Shown here in pieces: positions 1 through 10,589 of a stretch of DNA of 64,000 nt. Origin of the DNA: Eurosta solidaginis (taxonomy: Eukaryota; Arthropoda; Insecta; Diptera; Tephritidae); the NCBI RefSeq assembly GCF_040869045.1, contig NC_090319.1:285917693-285981692 (forward strand). The letters run 5' to 3'. The notes beneath the pieces were generated by a model. It did no database searches. It was not told the DNA's origin and saw only the letters and a list, made by a program, of their open reading frames with translations. Position 1 is the first letter of the stretch. Every line of letters starts with the position of its first letter. The position numbers and the translations under genes were made by a program.

Positions 1-700
1 ATTTCACAGTTTTCACACATCGGTGATAGCATGTTAAGGAAAATTGTTTGTCAGTCAACCATATCAGCATATTATTTACAGTTTGGTAGTTCCATACAAC
101 TTGTTACCCAAGACATATAGACATTCATATACAAAAGCATCCCAGCAAAAATGCGATTAGTCCGGGGTGGGTCGTAAAGGACTAATGCGCCTAATGCTAG
201 TTCTGAGCTCTTTGTATGCGTTGAACTGTTCCCTTTTGTTTGAGCCAGAGACTAATTGTACCCATTTGTACCCATTTGGGAACGAATGAAGACCAATCTC
301 TTTCTCATCTTATCAAAAAGTATTAGTTTTCGTATGGTACGGGGTTATGTACATTTTAAACGCAATATTAAAAAAACTTGCAAAAAATGTTTAAGTCGCC
401 AACACATCCAAGAGATATGGGTCGACGATAATGGAACATATGTTCCAAGTCAATTAGGTTCAGTATAGGGCTCCACATATTTCTGAAATTATTCGAATCA
501 ATCACTTATAATCTTTTTTATTTAACGCACTTTTTATTTCTTTATATTAGGCTGGTTGAATGTTTGTACGCGTTTTCAATACAAATTTTGCAATCGATGT
601 TTATGTAACTTCTCATTAAGCTACACACTTCACATGTACGTTAACACACCGAGACAATGCAACAAAAGGGGAAAAATCCGTTAGGTGGCGCACGGATCGA
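1..700. other. AT-rich stretch, nothing recognised
   Basis: The only open frame is a 70-codon + strand run at 256-468 that starts at TTG. It contains a CKKC pair but resembles no domain I know. No promoter, RNA gene or repeat boundary could be assigned. Confidence 0.4.
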
Positions 701-764
701 GATATTAAGAAAAATGTTACGGAACGGAGGGAATCTTGCGATCGATTTTTAAGTAACTTTGATA

Positions 765-958
765 TAGAAATGGTAAAAATATTTATGAGAAATAAAAATA
801 TAAAGTAAATATTACTTTTTAAAAATATAAAGGTGGAGCGCTACTAATTGACTATATATATTTATAAGTTGACTCCTTTTCTGTCAACTTTCCAATCCAT
901 GTAATGAGCGCTCCACTTATATATTTTTATTTCTCATAAATATTTTTACAATTTCTAT
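765..958. repeat. Foldback/MITE-like inverted repeat, copy 1
   Basis: The left end (765-808) and right end (918-958) are inverted copies of an AT-rich arm reading ATAGAAATGGTAAAAATATT onward. Inside them a second inverted pair, GTGGAGCGCT/AGCGCTCCAC, encloses the core. A diverged relative sits at about 14895-15047, and similarity continues into the flank containing TTTATATAAAGGAAATGC (also near 14820 in inverted order). No target-site duplication was found. Confidence 0.55.
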
Positions 959-1485
959 GTCAAAATTTTAAAATCAAAGTTCAGCAAGAACATGTCTTTT
1001 TATAAGGATACATTTTTAGCTAATTTTGTCCATTTATATAAAGGAAATGCTTAAAACTTTTTTATTTTCTTTTTATTAGTTTTAAAATTTTCTTTTCACG
1101 TTTTTGTATTAACGCACCATTAGGCGCGTGGACTACGTTCGTAGTGCAACTTATTTTTCTGTTGTAATATTTAAAAAAAAAAAAAAAAAATGTTTTTGTT
1201 TTGCTGATAAATGTTCATTTATATTAGTTTGAATGCTTAAAATATATTTACACTTACTTTTACTTAACTTTCGTTATAAAAAAAATTAAAACAATTAATT
1301 CATGATCTTTTGAACTGTTTAATGGCAAGTTTTTAAAATGTTTGCAAAATTAAAGTGTTTAATAAAAAAATCAATCAAATTCATTCTTATAATAATAAAC
1401 TAAACTTGTATCTAATACAAACTGGCCAGTAAAAAAATATAAGGGTATACAAAAGAGTAAACATAGTTTGAATATAGAGCATATT

Positions 1486-3805
1486 TTATTCTACCAAACA
1501 GGCGATGTACACATCTCTCATATGTTCTTTGCATGCATATTTACTACATTTTTGGCAAATTGTTCTGGTGGATTTATTACGACTCCTTGAGTAAATATAG
1601 CACCGCCGAATACAATTTACCTCGGGTTGTGGAGGCGGTAGGGTGTCTTCTAAACCAAGTAAGTGCCGGGCTCGGCGCCGCACTTCTTTTGACACGTTTG
1701 GAATGGTTGATCGTTCTTCAATTTGAGGTGTTATTAGCTTCCAAGCAATCGCTTCAACAAAATCAGATCTTAAAACTTTTTTTTTTCGGGATTCTTAGCT
1801 TTATAAACGCAAGTAGCATTGATTGCAGATATATTTAGCAAGTTGTAGAATACTACCATTGGCCATCGATTTGTTGTTTTCGCTACATTGTACTTTTCGC
1901 AAATCTGATCTACCAAATCCACGCCGATTTTCTTTTTGTTATAGCGGGTTATATTTCGGGTAACTCTTTGTCACCACTTTCTTGGTCAATCGAATTGTCA
2001 TGATTATTTATTATTTATTATTATTTTATTTAATTGGCGCTTAACCGTCTAAACGGTTATGGCCGTCCAACAAGGCGCGCCAGTCGCTCCTTCGCTCCGC
2101 CAACCGGCGCCAATTGGTCACACCAAGGGAGTTTAAATCGTTTTCCACCTGGTCCTTCCAACGGAGTGGGGGCCGCCCTCTACCTCTGCTTCCATAGGCG
2201 GGTTCCGATAGAAACACTTTCTTGGCCGGAGCATCATCTTTCATTCGCATAACATGGCCTAGCCAGCGGAGCCGCTGCGCTTTAATTCGCTGGACTATGT
2301 TGATGTCTGCGTATAGCTCGTACAGCTCATCATTAAATCTTCTTCGGTACTCGCCATCGCCAATGCGTAGAGGTCCATAAATCTTTCGAAGAACTTTTCT
2401 CTCGAACACTCCCAAAGCCGCTTCATCTGCTGTTGTCATGGTCCATGCTTCTGCCCCATATAGCAGGACGGGTACGATAAGTGACTTGTAGAGTACGATT
2501 TTCGTTCGCTGAGAGAGGACTTAACTTTTCAATTGCCTACCTAGTCCAAAGTAGCATTTATTGGCAAGATTGATTCTTCGCTGGATTTCAGTGCTGATGT
2601 TGTTGCTAGTGTTGATGCTGGTTCCCAAATAAACGAAGTCTTTTACTATTTCGAAATTATGGCTGCCAACAGTAGCGTGGTTGCCAAGGCGCATATGCGC
2701 TGACTCTTTGCTCGATTACAGCAGGTACTTCGTTTTGTCCTCATTCACCATCAAACCCATTTTTACCGCTTCTTTTTCCAGCTTGGAGTAAGCAGAACTA
2801 ACAGCGCGGGTGTTTAGGCCGATGATATCAATGTCATCAGCATATGCCATGCCGAATTGTCATGATGCATTGAGGAAATCAGAATAACGGTTTTGTTTTT
2901 CTTTGGACAATATGAAGTTATTGTGTACTCTTGAAAACCAAGGAGTGAAGTTTTTTCTTCTCTGTCTTTTCTTGGCAAAATCTCGGGGGAATTTCCCGTT
3001 TATTTTTCCGCATAGTTCCGATATAAGTCAGGTTCTTTTCATTAAGTAATTGCTTTACAAGTGAAACACTGGTAAACCAGTTGTCGCCAGTTATATTGCG
3101 GTTTGTTCCTTCTACTGGCAGCACCAATCGGAGAACAACTTCATATGGAGAATTACTAAGCTTGTATGGTCCGCCAAGCTGCCTTCTCACGTAAGGCTCA
3201 AGATTAAACGTATAAGAAGTTTTTGCATCGACTAACGCAAACATCTTTAGCCCATATTTAGCCGGCTTACTAGGTATATACTGTTTAAAGGAGCATCGCC
3301 CTCTAAAAGCCAACAACTGCTCATCTATTGTCAAAAATTTATTTGCAATAAAATTATTTTGAAAATTAGCCACGAATATGTCAAATACATCTCTGATGGG
3401 CGCAAATTTATCGATTTCTCTCCTATCATTTCTTGTTCTAATATCATCAAACCTTATGCATCTTAACAAAAATCTAAAACGCTTTTCACTCATTGCCAGG
3501 TAACAATAATTCCACGCCGTTTCCTTTTGAGTTATCCCATATTTTGTGAGCATTTTTTCTAGAACTTCTCAAGGTTCCAATTAGAAATAGAATTCCAATA
3601 AAGGCACTTATTTCTTATTCGTTAGTTAATCTTGCATCCCTTTCCCTTTGAAATTTGTTTTTGATATTTTCAATATATAAATTTGTTGAATCAGTTATCT
3701 TTTGAATAATATTGTCAGTTAGAAAAAGTTGAATAAAATCAATCTCCAAAGCTACACTTCGAGCGTTACCTTTTGGACCAGGAAAAAGTTGCGTTAATTT
3801 ATGAT
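1486..3805 (-). pseudogene. Decayed piggyBac-family transposase, split by a LINE
   Basis: Read on the minus strand, the segments follow the order of a piggyBac (DDE_Tnp_1_7) transposase. The N-terminal part (about 3805-3560) reads PGPKGNARSVALEIDFIQLF then ALIGILFLIGTLRSSRKN. The open block at 3553-2918 (211 codons) carries KRFRFLLRCIRFDD, FLTIDEQLLAFRGR, ALVDAKTSYTF (probable first catalytic Asp) and ITGDNWFTS (second Asp). After the inserted LINE, about 1985-1700 reads GVDLVDQICEKYNVAKTTNR (third Asp). The Cys-rich tail at 1695-1486 has CIRRC, CQKC and CKEH and is the family's C-terminal zinc-binding domain. Several frameshifts and stops separate the blocks, so no functional protein is made. 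Terminal inverted repeats and TTAA ends were not identified. Confidence 0.88.
2005..2852 (-). mobile_element. 5'-truncated LINE fragment with 14-bp TSD, inserted in piggyBac
   Basis: The 14-mer CGAATTGTCATGAT occurs at 1991-2004 and 2853-2866 and bounds the insert exactly, marking a retrotransposition TSD. On the minus strand the fragment starts inside the reverse transcriptase at AYADDIDIIG (catalytic YADD box). It runs through KDFVYLGTSI and VPVLLYGAEAWT to a C-terminal domain at 2439-2041 with RLRWLGHVMRM and RGRGRPPLRW. It ends in a TAA-rich 3' tail (about 2005-2034). Two in-frame stops lie in the RT part, one after KTKYLL and one after GRQLKS. The clade is uncertain (RTE-like C-terminus). 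The fragment is truncated at its 5' end, as LINE copies commonly are. Confidence 0.88.
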
Positions 3806-3809
3806 TTCA

Positions 3810-4220
3810 ATAACCGATTACGTTGACTTCCATAGATTTTGTGAGATTAGCTGTTTTAAACAGAGTTTTCCATGGCCACAAAGTAGTTGTTCCGCAATTT
3901 TCTTTTTATCTTATAATCTATCAATACAAGAGGGAGCTTTACAGTAGTGATCAAGCTTTGGTCTCACAATTTAAGAAATATTCATACATACGTACCATTT
4001 TCATTGCATACAATAAAAAATATTTATTTGCTCGCAATAATATCATTTTATTTGTAACTTAAAAAAATATAAAACAAATATCGCCAGTTGGACTGTTAAG
4101 TGGAATGTCGCCATACCTCAACTGCTTTTACGAAAAGGACCTATCTCCAACTGTTTCGAAATTCGTTGTTCTGTCGAGTAAGGGTGATATTTCACTCAAC
4201 AGTGAATTTATATTTACACC
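3810..4220. repeat. 3' flank shared by both protease-homologue genes, with hairpin arms
   Basis: The reverse complement of 3810-4200 aligns by eye with 35110-35440, the region downstream of the intact gene. Shared blocks include ATTGTGAGACCAAAG, ATTGCGG and the inverted arms ACTGTTGAGTGGA/TCCACTCAACAGT. The part nearest 3810 (TTGCGG...TGGAAGTCAACGTAAT) is also found near 37010 and 37125, so that part is a dispersed repeat. The + strand ORF at 3823-4062 has no coding likeness. Confidence 0.65.
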
Positions 4221-4222
4221 CT

Positions 4223-4960
4223 TTAATATGTATAGGGTATTAAAAATTCTCTAACTTTTTCATTTGTTACAGCCGTAAATATATATGGAACATAGAGGGT
4301 ATTAGGAACAAAGTGTGCCACCGCGCAAAGTTTGTTATCCACCAGTGCCCCTGCTCCATTGTCTCCATAACCCAGCTTACTTCCACTACATCCAGCACAA
4401 ATGATTTTCCTTGGTAGAAACAACGACATCGGTATAGCTTTATAGTGGCTCTGGCATTGTTTCTTTGCTCTTATAGGCATCGTAGTAGTTTTGAGAAGAG
4501 GATTCGGATTCTCTTCACCTAAAGTTACCGATCCCCATCCATTAACTCGCACATGCATGCGCGGTACTAATGCGGTTTCGGTATCGCAAAGCGTTACAGT
4601 CATTACTAAATTAGGCAGCCGTATAAAAGCTGGATTCACTTTTACCACAGCTATGTTCATAAATAGTGATCCTGGATTATAGTTAGGAGCAAAAATTATA
4701 TCCCGCATTTTGCGTTTGTGAATCTTTTCCATGTGTATATAACGTATATCGGCTTCACCAGCTAGAACGTCGAATTCCCTCGATTGTCCTCCGAGTACGC
4801 AATCCGCGTCTGTAACTACCGCATTTAAAGAGATTAGGGAACCAGCGCAACGATACTTGGAACAACGAAATATTGATACCGAATGTACGCTGTCCTTTAT
4901 TTCTATAAGATTTCCATTTATAACGCGAAATTCCGCATTCGTACAGGATAAACGGCAGCT
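4223..4960 (-). pseudogene. Serine protease homologue, start and signal peptide deleted, triad lost
   Basis: The protein aligns along its length with the intact gene at 34346-35101 (shared VSIF.CSKY.C.GS, NIAVVKVN, VNGWG, LCAVAH, VREFL/VRQFL). The catalytic triad of the S1 (trypsin) family is replaced: His57 by Asp (TDADC), Asp102 by Asn (MNIAVV), Ser195 by Asn (GDNGAGA). The frame stays open upstream to an ATG at 5002, but that ATG lies only about 16 bp below the TATAAATA box (5018-5025), likely upstream of the transcription start. Compared with the paralogue, about 50 bp holding the start codon and signal peptide are missing, with TTCT at the junction. I read it as a pseudogene or a non-secreted remnant; a new start cannot be ruled out because there are no internal stops. 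Confidence 0.82.
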
Positions 4961-5017
4961 AGAACTTTTACACCACTTTTTAAGTATAAAATGCAACGAC
5001 ATCAATTTTGTAGATGC

Positions 5018-5025
5018 TATTTATA
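5018..5025 (-). promoter_or_regulatory. TATA box of the protease-homologue pseudogene
   Basis: TATAAATA on the minus strand sits in a context (TTAGGTATAAATAGC) matching that of the intact paralogue at 34272-34279, so the promoter outlived the start codon. Similarity stops shortly upstream, where repeat DNA has entered. Confidence 0.7.
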
Positions 5026-5162
5026 CCTAATTGTGCAATGTGAATAAAAACTAAGCAAACACCTTTCAGTCAAAATTTCAGGAATTTCAAATAACGACAA
5101 TACATCTTAATTAACGTCAAGGATACACAATAAAAAATTTCCTTTGTTTTCTCTCGATGCAT

Positions 5163-5515
5163 TATAAATAAAATAAATAAATAAAGGCAGGCCGCGATAA
5201 CCTCCGTAGAGAATTTAAGCCGAGCTTATCTTCAAATTTGCGTCGTGCTTCTTTTAGTTTTTCCTACAAATTGGCGGGATTACACCTACAAGCTTTTACG
5301 CCGACTCCGAACGGCATCTGCAAGGCAGGCGAGTTTTCACTGAGGAGCTTTTCATGGCAGAAATATCTTCAGAATGTATGCTAAACACTTCCGAGAGGCG
5401 AAGCCGATTAGAAAAAATTGTTTCTTTCATTTTTGATGTTACTCTGCCCGGGAGTTGTAACCAGGACCTTCGGGGTGTTAGGTGGAGCATGCTACCATAA
5501 CACCACGCGCGCCAC
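5163..5515 (-). mobile_element. tRNA-headed SINE, copy 1
   Basis: Minus orientation. The head (about 5515-5445) reads GTGGTGTTATGGTAGCATGC (pol III A-box-like), followed by a B-box-like GGTTACAACTCCC. The body contains CTTGCAGATGCCGTTCGGAG and GGCGCGATAACC-like segments and ends in an (AAAT)n tail at 5163-5186. Other copies lie at 7600, 16371, 26085, 45483 and 50729. The head cannot fold as a working tRNA with paired acceptor ends. The element lies between the pseudogene promoter and its ancestral upstream module. Confidence 0.85.
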
Positions 5516-5589
5516 GTCTATCAATTATAGCTTGTGTAAATTTTTGGGTGAAACTACTTGCTGTAATTAAAATTTTATTTACGGCAAAT

Positions 5590-6600
5590 ACAAAAAGCTT
5601 ATTAAGCGTTTATAATGATATTTCCATATAAATTTTCTGTTGTAGGAGCCTAATAAGCCTATTTAATTAATAACTATAATAGAAAGTTTTAATTAGTTAA
5701 ACAAACAGATTAATATTGACGCATATACCAGCGAATTAAAAAGAACGTGGCTTTAACAAAACATTTTGCTATACTTTTTCAAAAGAAAATTTACAAATAA
5801 TTGTTTGTTTGTATATATGTATATTTGCACAATTGAATTGTGTTATCAAATTGATACGTGTACAATGATTGCATTTTTGGTGAATAAATAGAGAAGAGTA
5901 CAAAGGGAACACTTAATTAGTTTAATCTGTTTCCAAAATGCTAATTGTTTTTATTTTTTACTGCCAAAAAACCAGAGTTGGGAAAAATGCACGAAATTCT
6001 GAGCAACAACACTGCGAACTTAAATGGGCTGACATAATCAATATTTTCGTTAAGTGTTAATGAGACGTTAATTTGTTGTGGATTCAAACGTCTGTTAATC
6101 GTTCAAATATTCATCAAAATAGCCTAAAACCGCGTCCCAGTCCGCACGATATGCCAAAATATGAACTTGAAAAAAATATCGTCCAGAAAATAATTTTAAA
6201 TAGCCCCAACAAATCGCGAAATAACGCAGTCGCGGAAATAAGCACACGGTGATAAACAGAAGGAAGGATGTAGTGGAGTTCTTAAACAATTAGGATCCAA
6301 TTCCCATGAAATACTTTTGTTAAACGATCTTGAAATATTTAGTTCCGAAAACAACGAGCCGTACGGCGTTAGTTCAAAAATAATCGGTATTAGTTCTTCT
6401 GATATGATTCCCTAAACAATCGTGAAATTCTTTAAAAAAAAAATCTTGAAACTATATGGTGTTAGTTCCCAAAAAGGCTCGACTATATTATTACGAAAAC
6501 AATTCTGAAACGGATCCGAAGCAGCCCCAAGAAGATCTCGAACACAGTCTCTTAACGGTCCCGAAAAATTTGAAATATTCCCAAAAATGTTCCAAAATAA
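5590..6600 (-). promoter_or_regulatory. Upstream module of the protease homologues, copy next to the pseudogene
   Basis: The + strand order here matches the reverse complement of 33590-34300, the 5' flank of the intact gene. Long shared blocks include AAATGGGCTGACATAATCAA, TTCAAAAGAAAATTT and GCACACGGTGATAAACAGAA. In the minus-gene orientation it lies upstream, displaced by the SINE. Such conservation could reflect duplicated control DNA or an unrecognised repeat; I cannot separate these by eye. Confidence 0.6.
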
Positions 6601-6614
6601 TCCCGAAACTGAAT

Positions 6615-6957
6615 TGAGGAAGATATGACAAAAATCTTCTTTTCTGAAAGATCGGTTGAATGCTGAATATATGCTATAGTGGTCTGATCCGACTTGTTGG
6701 ACATATGTCTAATCGGACACCTTAATATATCAGCTCACCAAATTTTATCAAGATATCTCAAAAATTTTAGGGACTTGTTTGCATACTAACAGACATACAG
6801 CAGACGGACAGACGGACATGGCTAAATCAACTCAGGTCTTCATCCTGATCTTTTCGGTATACTTATTGGTGGGTCTATGTTTTCTCCTTTAAGGACTTAT
6901 AATTTGGAGATTCGTAACAATCTTAATATTCCATTTCATTTTCATGAAAGTCATAAA
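6615..6957 (-). mobile_element. DINE-like family B element, partial
   Basis: Minus orientation. It keeps the 5' end hairpin (ATTTCATTTTCATGAAAG near 6930-6950), the GTCY-type motif seen as GACGGACAGACGGACATGGC (about 6810-6830), and the AGATATCTCAAAAATTTTAG block. The 3' half is missing. It lies between two copies of the protease upstream module. Confidence 0.75.
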
Positions 6958-7545
6958 AATCTTAGTAAGTGTTTATGATGACCTTCCCATAAAAAATTTC
7001 TGATATAGGAGCCTAATTAGCCTATTTAATTAATAAATATAATGGAAAGTTTTAATTAGTTAAACAAACAGAATCATATTGACGCATATACCACCGAAAT
7101 AAAATGAACGTAGCTTTGACAAAACATTTTGCTATACTTTTTCAAAAGAAAATTTCCAAATAAATGTTTGTTTATATAAATGTATATTTGCACAGTTGAA
7201 CTGCGTTATAGAATTGATATGTGTACCATGACTGTATTTTTAGTTAATAAAAACAGAAAAGTACAAAGGGAACACTTAATTAGTTGTATCTGGTTCCAAC
7301 CTGCTAATCGTTTCTATTGTTTACTGCCAAAAAACCAGAGTTGGGAGAAGTGCTCAAAATTATGAGAAAAAACACGCTCGATCTTAAATGGGCTGACATA
7401 ATCAATATCTTTCGTTAAGTGATAATAAGGCGTTAATTTGTTGTGGATTTAAACGTCTATTCATCATTTAACTAATTCGTAAACTAGCCTAAAACCGCGC
7501 CCCAGTCCGCACGATATGCCAAGATCTTACATAAGACAGGGAACC
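6958..7545 (-). promoter_or_regulatory. Orphan third copy of the protease upstream module
   Basis: It repeats 5600-6190 with a period near 1,370 bp (TAGGAGCCTAATTAGCC at 7015 versus 5647; AAATGGGCTGACATAATCAA in both). No protease coding sequence follows; family-B DNA occupies its gene-proximal side. This suggests an earlier tandem gene copy that was lost, or tandem duplication of the control DNA alone. Confidence 0.6.
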
Positions 7546-7596
7546 TGATATAATTGGCCGTAATTATGGTCAAATTCAAATAGAGTTTTATTGGTT

Positions 7597-7918
7597 TGGT
7601 TGGCGGCCGCCGTGGTGTGATGAGAACCAAATCAAAGATCCTGGGTTCAGATCCTGGGGAAAGCAACATCAGTATATTAGATTCGCCGCTCGGCAGTGTT
7701 TGGCAAGCACTAGGAGTGTATTTCTGTCATGAAAAGCTCTGAGTGTAAACCCATCTGCCTTGCAGATGCCGTTCGGTGTCGACATAAAAAAAAGTAGGTC
7801 CTGTCTGGCCAACTTGTAGAAAAAATTAAAAAAACGAGCACGACGCAAATTGGAAGAGAAGCTAGCCTTAAAATATCTTCGGAGGTTATAGCGCCATACA
7901 TTTATTTTTATTTTTTAT
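7597..7918 (+). mobile_element. tRNA-headed SINE, copy 2
   Basis: Plus orientation. The head begins GGCGGCCGCCGTGGTGTGAT with a small deletion after the A box, followed by the B-box-like GGGTTCAGATCC at about 7645. The body has CTTGCAGATGCCGTTCGG and ACGACGCAAATTGG, and the 3' end is CGCCATACATTTATTTTTA. No clear TSD was seen. Confidence 0.85.
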
Positions 7919-8316
7919 AGTCAACTTAAACACTATTTTATATTTAAAAAAGTATTTTAAATTTAAAATAACATTAGTGCGATTTGAGCTCATTAAGATA
8001 GGTTTTGGGTTGGCGTCCGGGCGTCAAAAGCTTTAACAAATTTGACAATTTGCTATTTAAACGCGTAAAACTTTAATGGAATGGAAGGAAAAAGAAAATA
8101 AAAAAGGACGTGTGGCACTCGGGGACTGCCGCGGTTAAGCTATTGCATATTATCAACCTATGCAATTATAATATTTATGCAACATTTTGTTTTCTTTGAT
8201 ATTAATTCAAGTTTTGTCTTTGATATTAATTCAAGTTAACCTTTTTAAGCGTGGTGGTCGGTAAGAAAACAAATTTTTTACTTTTATTGAATAAATGAGA
8301 TGTTAATATTTATCTT
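7919..8316. other. No gene seen
   Basis: AT-rich spacer with a short direct repeat (TTTGATATTAATTCAAGTT twice near 8196-8237). Nothing else recognised. Confidence 0.4.
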
Positions 8317-8519
8317 TCACTTTAACTTTAACTTTATTTTTAACTTTAACTTTAACTTTCACTTTAACATTAACTTTAACTTTCACATTCACTTTAACTT
8401 TAACTTTAACTTTAACTTTAACTTTAACTTTAACTTTAACTTTAACTTTAACTTCAACTTTAACTTTAACTTTAACTTTAACTTTAACTTTAACTTTAAC
8501 TGTAACTTTAACTTTATTT
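8317..8519. repeat. (AACTTT)n hexanucleotide array, left part
   Basis: About 200 bp of TTTAAC/AACTTT hexamers with scattered variants (TTTCAC, ATTAAC, TTATTT). The array resumes at 13825, so the two DINE-like elements between split one locus. Lys-Val or Asn-Phe repeat frames across it are translation artefacts. Confidence 0.95.
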
Positions 8520-10589
8520 TTATACTCAGTTGAGCAGAGCTCACAGAGTATATTAACTTTGATTGGATAACGGTTGGTTGTACAGGTATAAAGGAATCGA
8601 GATAGATATAGACTCCCATATATCAAAATCATCAGTATCGAAAAAAAATTTGATTGAGCCATGTCCGTCCGTCCGTCCGTCCGTCTGTCCGTTAACACGA
8701 TAACTTGAGTAAATTTTGAGGTATCTTGATGAAATGTAGATTCCTGGGCACTCATCTCAGATCGCTATTTAAAATGAACGATATCGGACTATAACCACGC
8801 CCACTTTTTCGATATCGAAAATTTCGAAAAACCGAAAAAATGCGACAATTCATTGCCAAAGGCGGTTAAAGCGATGAAACTTGGTAGATGGGTTGACGTT
8901 ATGACGCAAAATAGAAAATTAGTAAGATTTTGGACAATGGGCGTGGCACCGCCCACTTTTACAAGAAGGTAATTTAAAAGTTTTGCAAGCTGTAATTTGG
9001 CAGTCGTTGAAGATATCATCATGAAATTTGGCAGGAACGTTACTACTATTATTATATATGCGTTAAATAAAAATTAGCAAAATTGAATGAAGAACACGCC
9101 CACTTTTAAAAAAAATTTTTTTTAATTCAAATTTTAACAAAAAATTTAATATCTTTACTCTATATAAGTAAATTAAGTCAAATTCAACTCCAATAATGAT
9201 ATGATGCAACAAAATACAAAAATAAAAGAAAATTTCAAAATGGGCGTGGCGCCGCCCATTTTCATTTAGTTTGTCTAGAATACTTTTAATGCCATAAGTC
9301 GAACAAAAATTTATCAATCCTTCTCAAATTTGGTAGTGGCATAGATTCTATGACGGTGACTGTTCTCTGTGAAAATGGGGAAATCGGTGGAAGCCACGCC
9401 CAGTTTTTATACACAGTCCACCGTCTGTCCTTCCGCTCGGCCGTTAACACAATAACTTGAGCAAAAACCGATATATCTTTACTAAACTTAGCCCACGTAC
9501 TTATCTGAACTCACTTTATCTTGGTATAAAAATGGCCGAAATCCGACCATAACCACGCCCACTTTATCGATATCGAAAATTACGAAAAATTAAAAAAATG
9601 CCATAATTCTATACCAAATACGAAAAAAGGGATGAAACATGGTAACTGGATTGGTTTATTTACGCAAAATATAACTTTGGAAAAAACTTTTTAAAATGGG
9701 TGTGACACCTACCATATTAAGTAGAAGAAAATGAAAAAGTTCTACAAGCCGAAATTAACAGCCCTTGGAATTTTGGCAGGAATACTGTTAGTGGTATTGC
9801 ATATATAAATAAATTAGCAGTACCCGACAGATGATTTTCTGGATCACCTGGTCCACATTTTGGTCGATATCGCGAGAACGCCTTCACATATACATCTAAG
9901 GGACTCGCTTTTAAAACCCTCATTAATACCTTTAATTTGATATACATATCGTACAAACACATTCTAGAGTCACCCCTGGCCCACCCAAATGGCGAACTCG
10001 AAAAGGCGTCCACCTATAGACCTAATGCCCACTCCCTCTTAAAATGCTCAGTAACACCTTTAGTTTGATACCCATATCGTACAAACATTCTAGAGTCACC
10101 CTTGGCCCACCCTAATGGCGATATCTCGAAAAGGCGTCCACCTATAGACCTAATGCCCACTCCCTCTTAAAATGCTCAGTAACACCTTTCATTTGATTCC
10201 CATATCGTACAAACACATTCTAGAGTCACCCCTGGCCCACCTTAATGGCGATATCTCGAAAAGGAGTCCACCGATAGACCTAAGGCCCGCTCCCTCTTAA
10301 AATGCTCAGTAACACCTTTCATTTGATACCCATATCGTACAAACAAATTCTAGAGTCAGCCCTGGTCCACCTTTATGGCGATATCCCTAAATGGCGTCCA
10401 TCCATAGAACTATGGCCTACTCTCTCTTAAAATACTCTTTAATACCTTCCATATGATACACATGTCATACAACCACATTCCAGGGTTACCCTAGGTTCAT
10501 TTTGCTACTTGGTGATTTTCCTTATTTTGTCTCCATAGCTCTCAACTGAGTTACACCCGGTTACGCCCGAACTTAGCCTTCCTTACTTG
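8520..10589 (+). mobile_element. DINE-like family A element A1
   Basis: The 5' end is a hairpin with arms ATACTC and GAGTAT (8522-8551). A (GTCC/GTCT)n block follows at 8662-8690, then two diverged copies of a core about 755 bp apart (TAACACGATAACTTGAG, CCACGCCCACTTTTTCGATA), then about five 130-bp monomers, then the terminus ending CCTTACTTG. Known mini-me/DINE-1 elements of Diptera share the (GTCY)n block, a subterminal 5' inverted repeat and a 3' stem-loop; assignment to that Helentron-derived group is inference. Non-coding. Confidence 0.8.
9840..10540 (+). repeat. 130-bp monomer array inside A1
   Basis: About five diverged units built around GATATCTCGAAAAGGCGTCC, CCTTTCATTTGATACCCATA and TAGAGTCACCCCTGG. 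The outer units are the most degenerate. Confidence 0.85.

Noticed and set aside
4491..4682. + strand ORF opposite the protease pseudogene
   Set aside because: Antisense shadow of a recognised coding frame.
8317..8519. (AACTTT)n considered as telomeric repeat
   Set aside because: The unit is not the insect TTAGG type, dipterans lack telomerase repeats, and the array is interstitial and degenerate.
8300..8755. ORFs of Lys-Val, Leu-Lys or Asn-Phe repeats over the hexamer array
   Set aside because: They are translations of (AACTTT)n in several frames, with no non-repeat domain.
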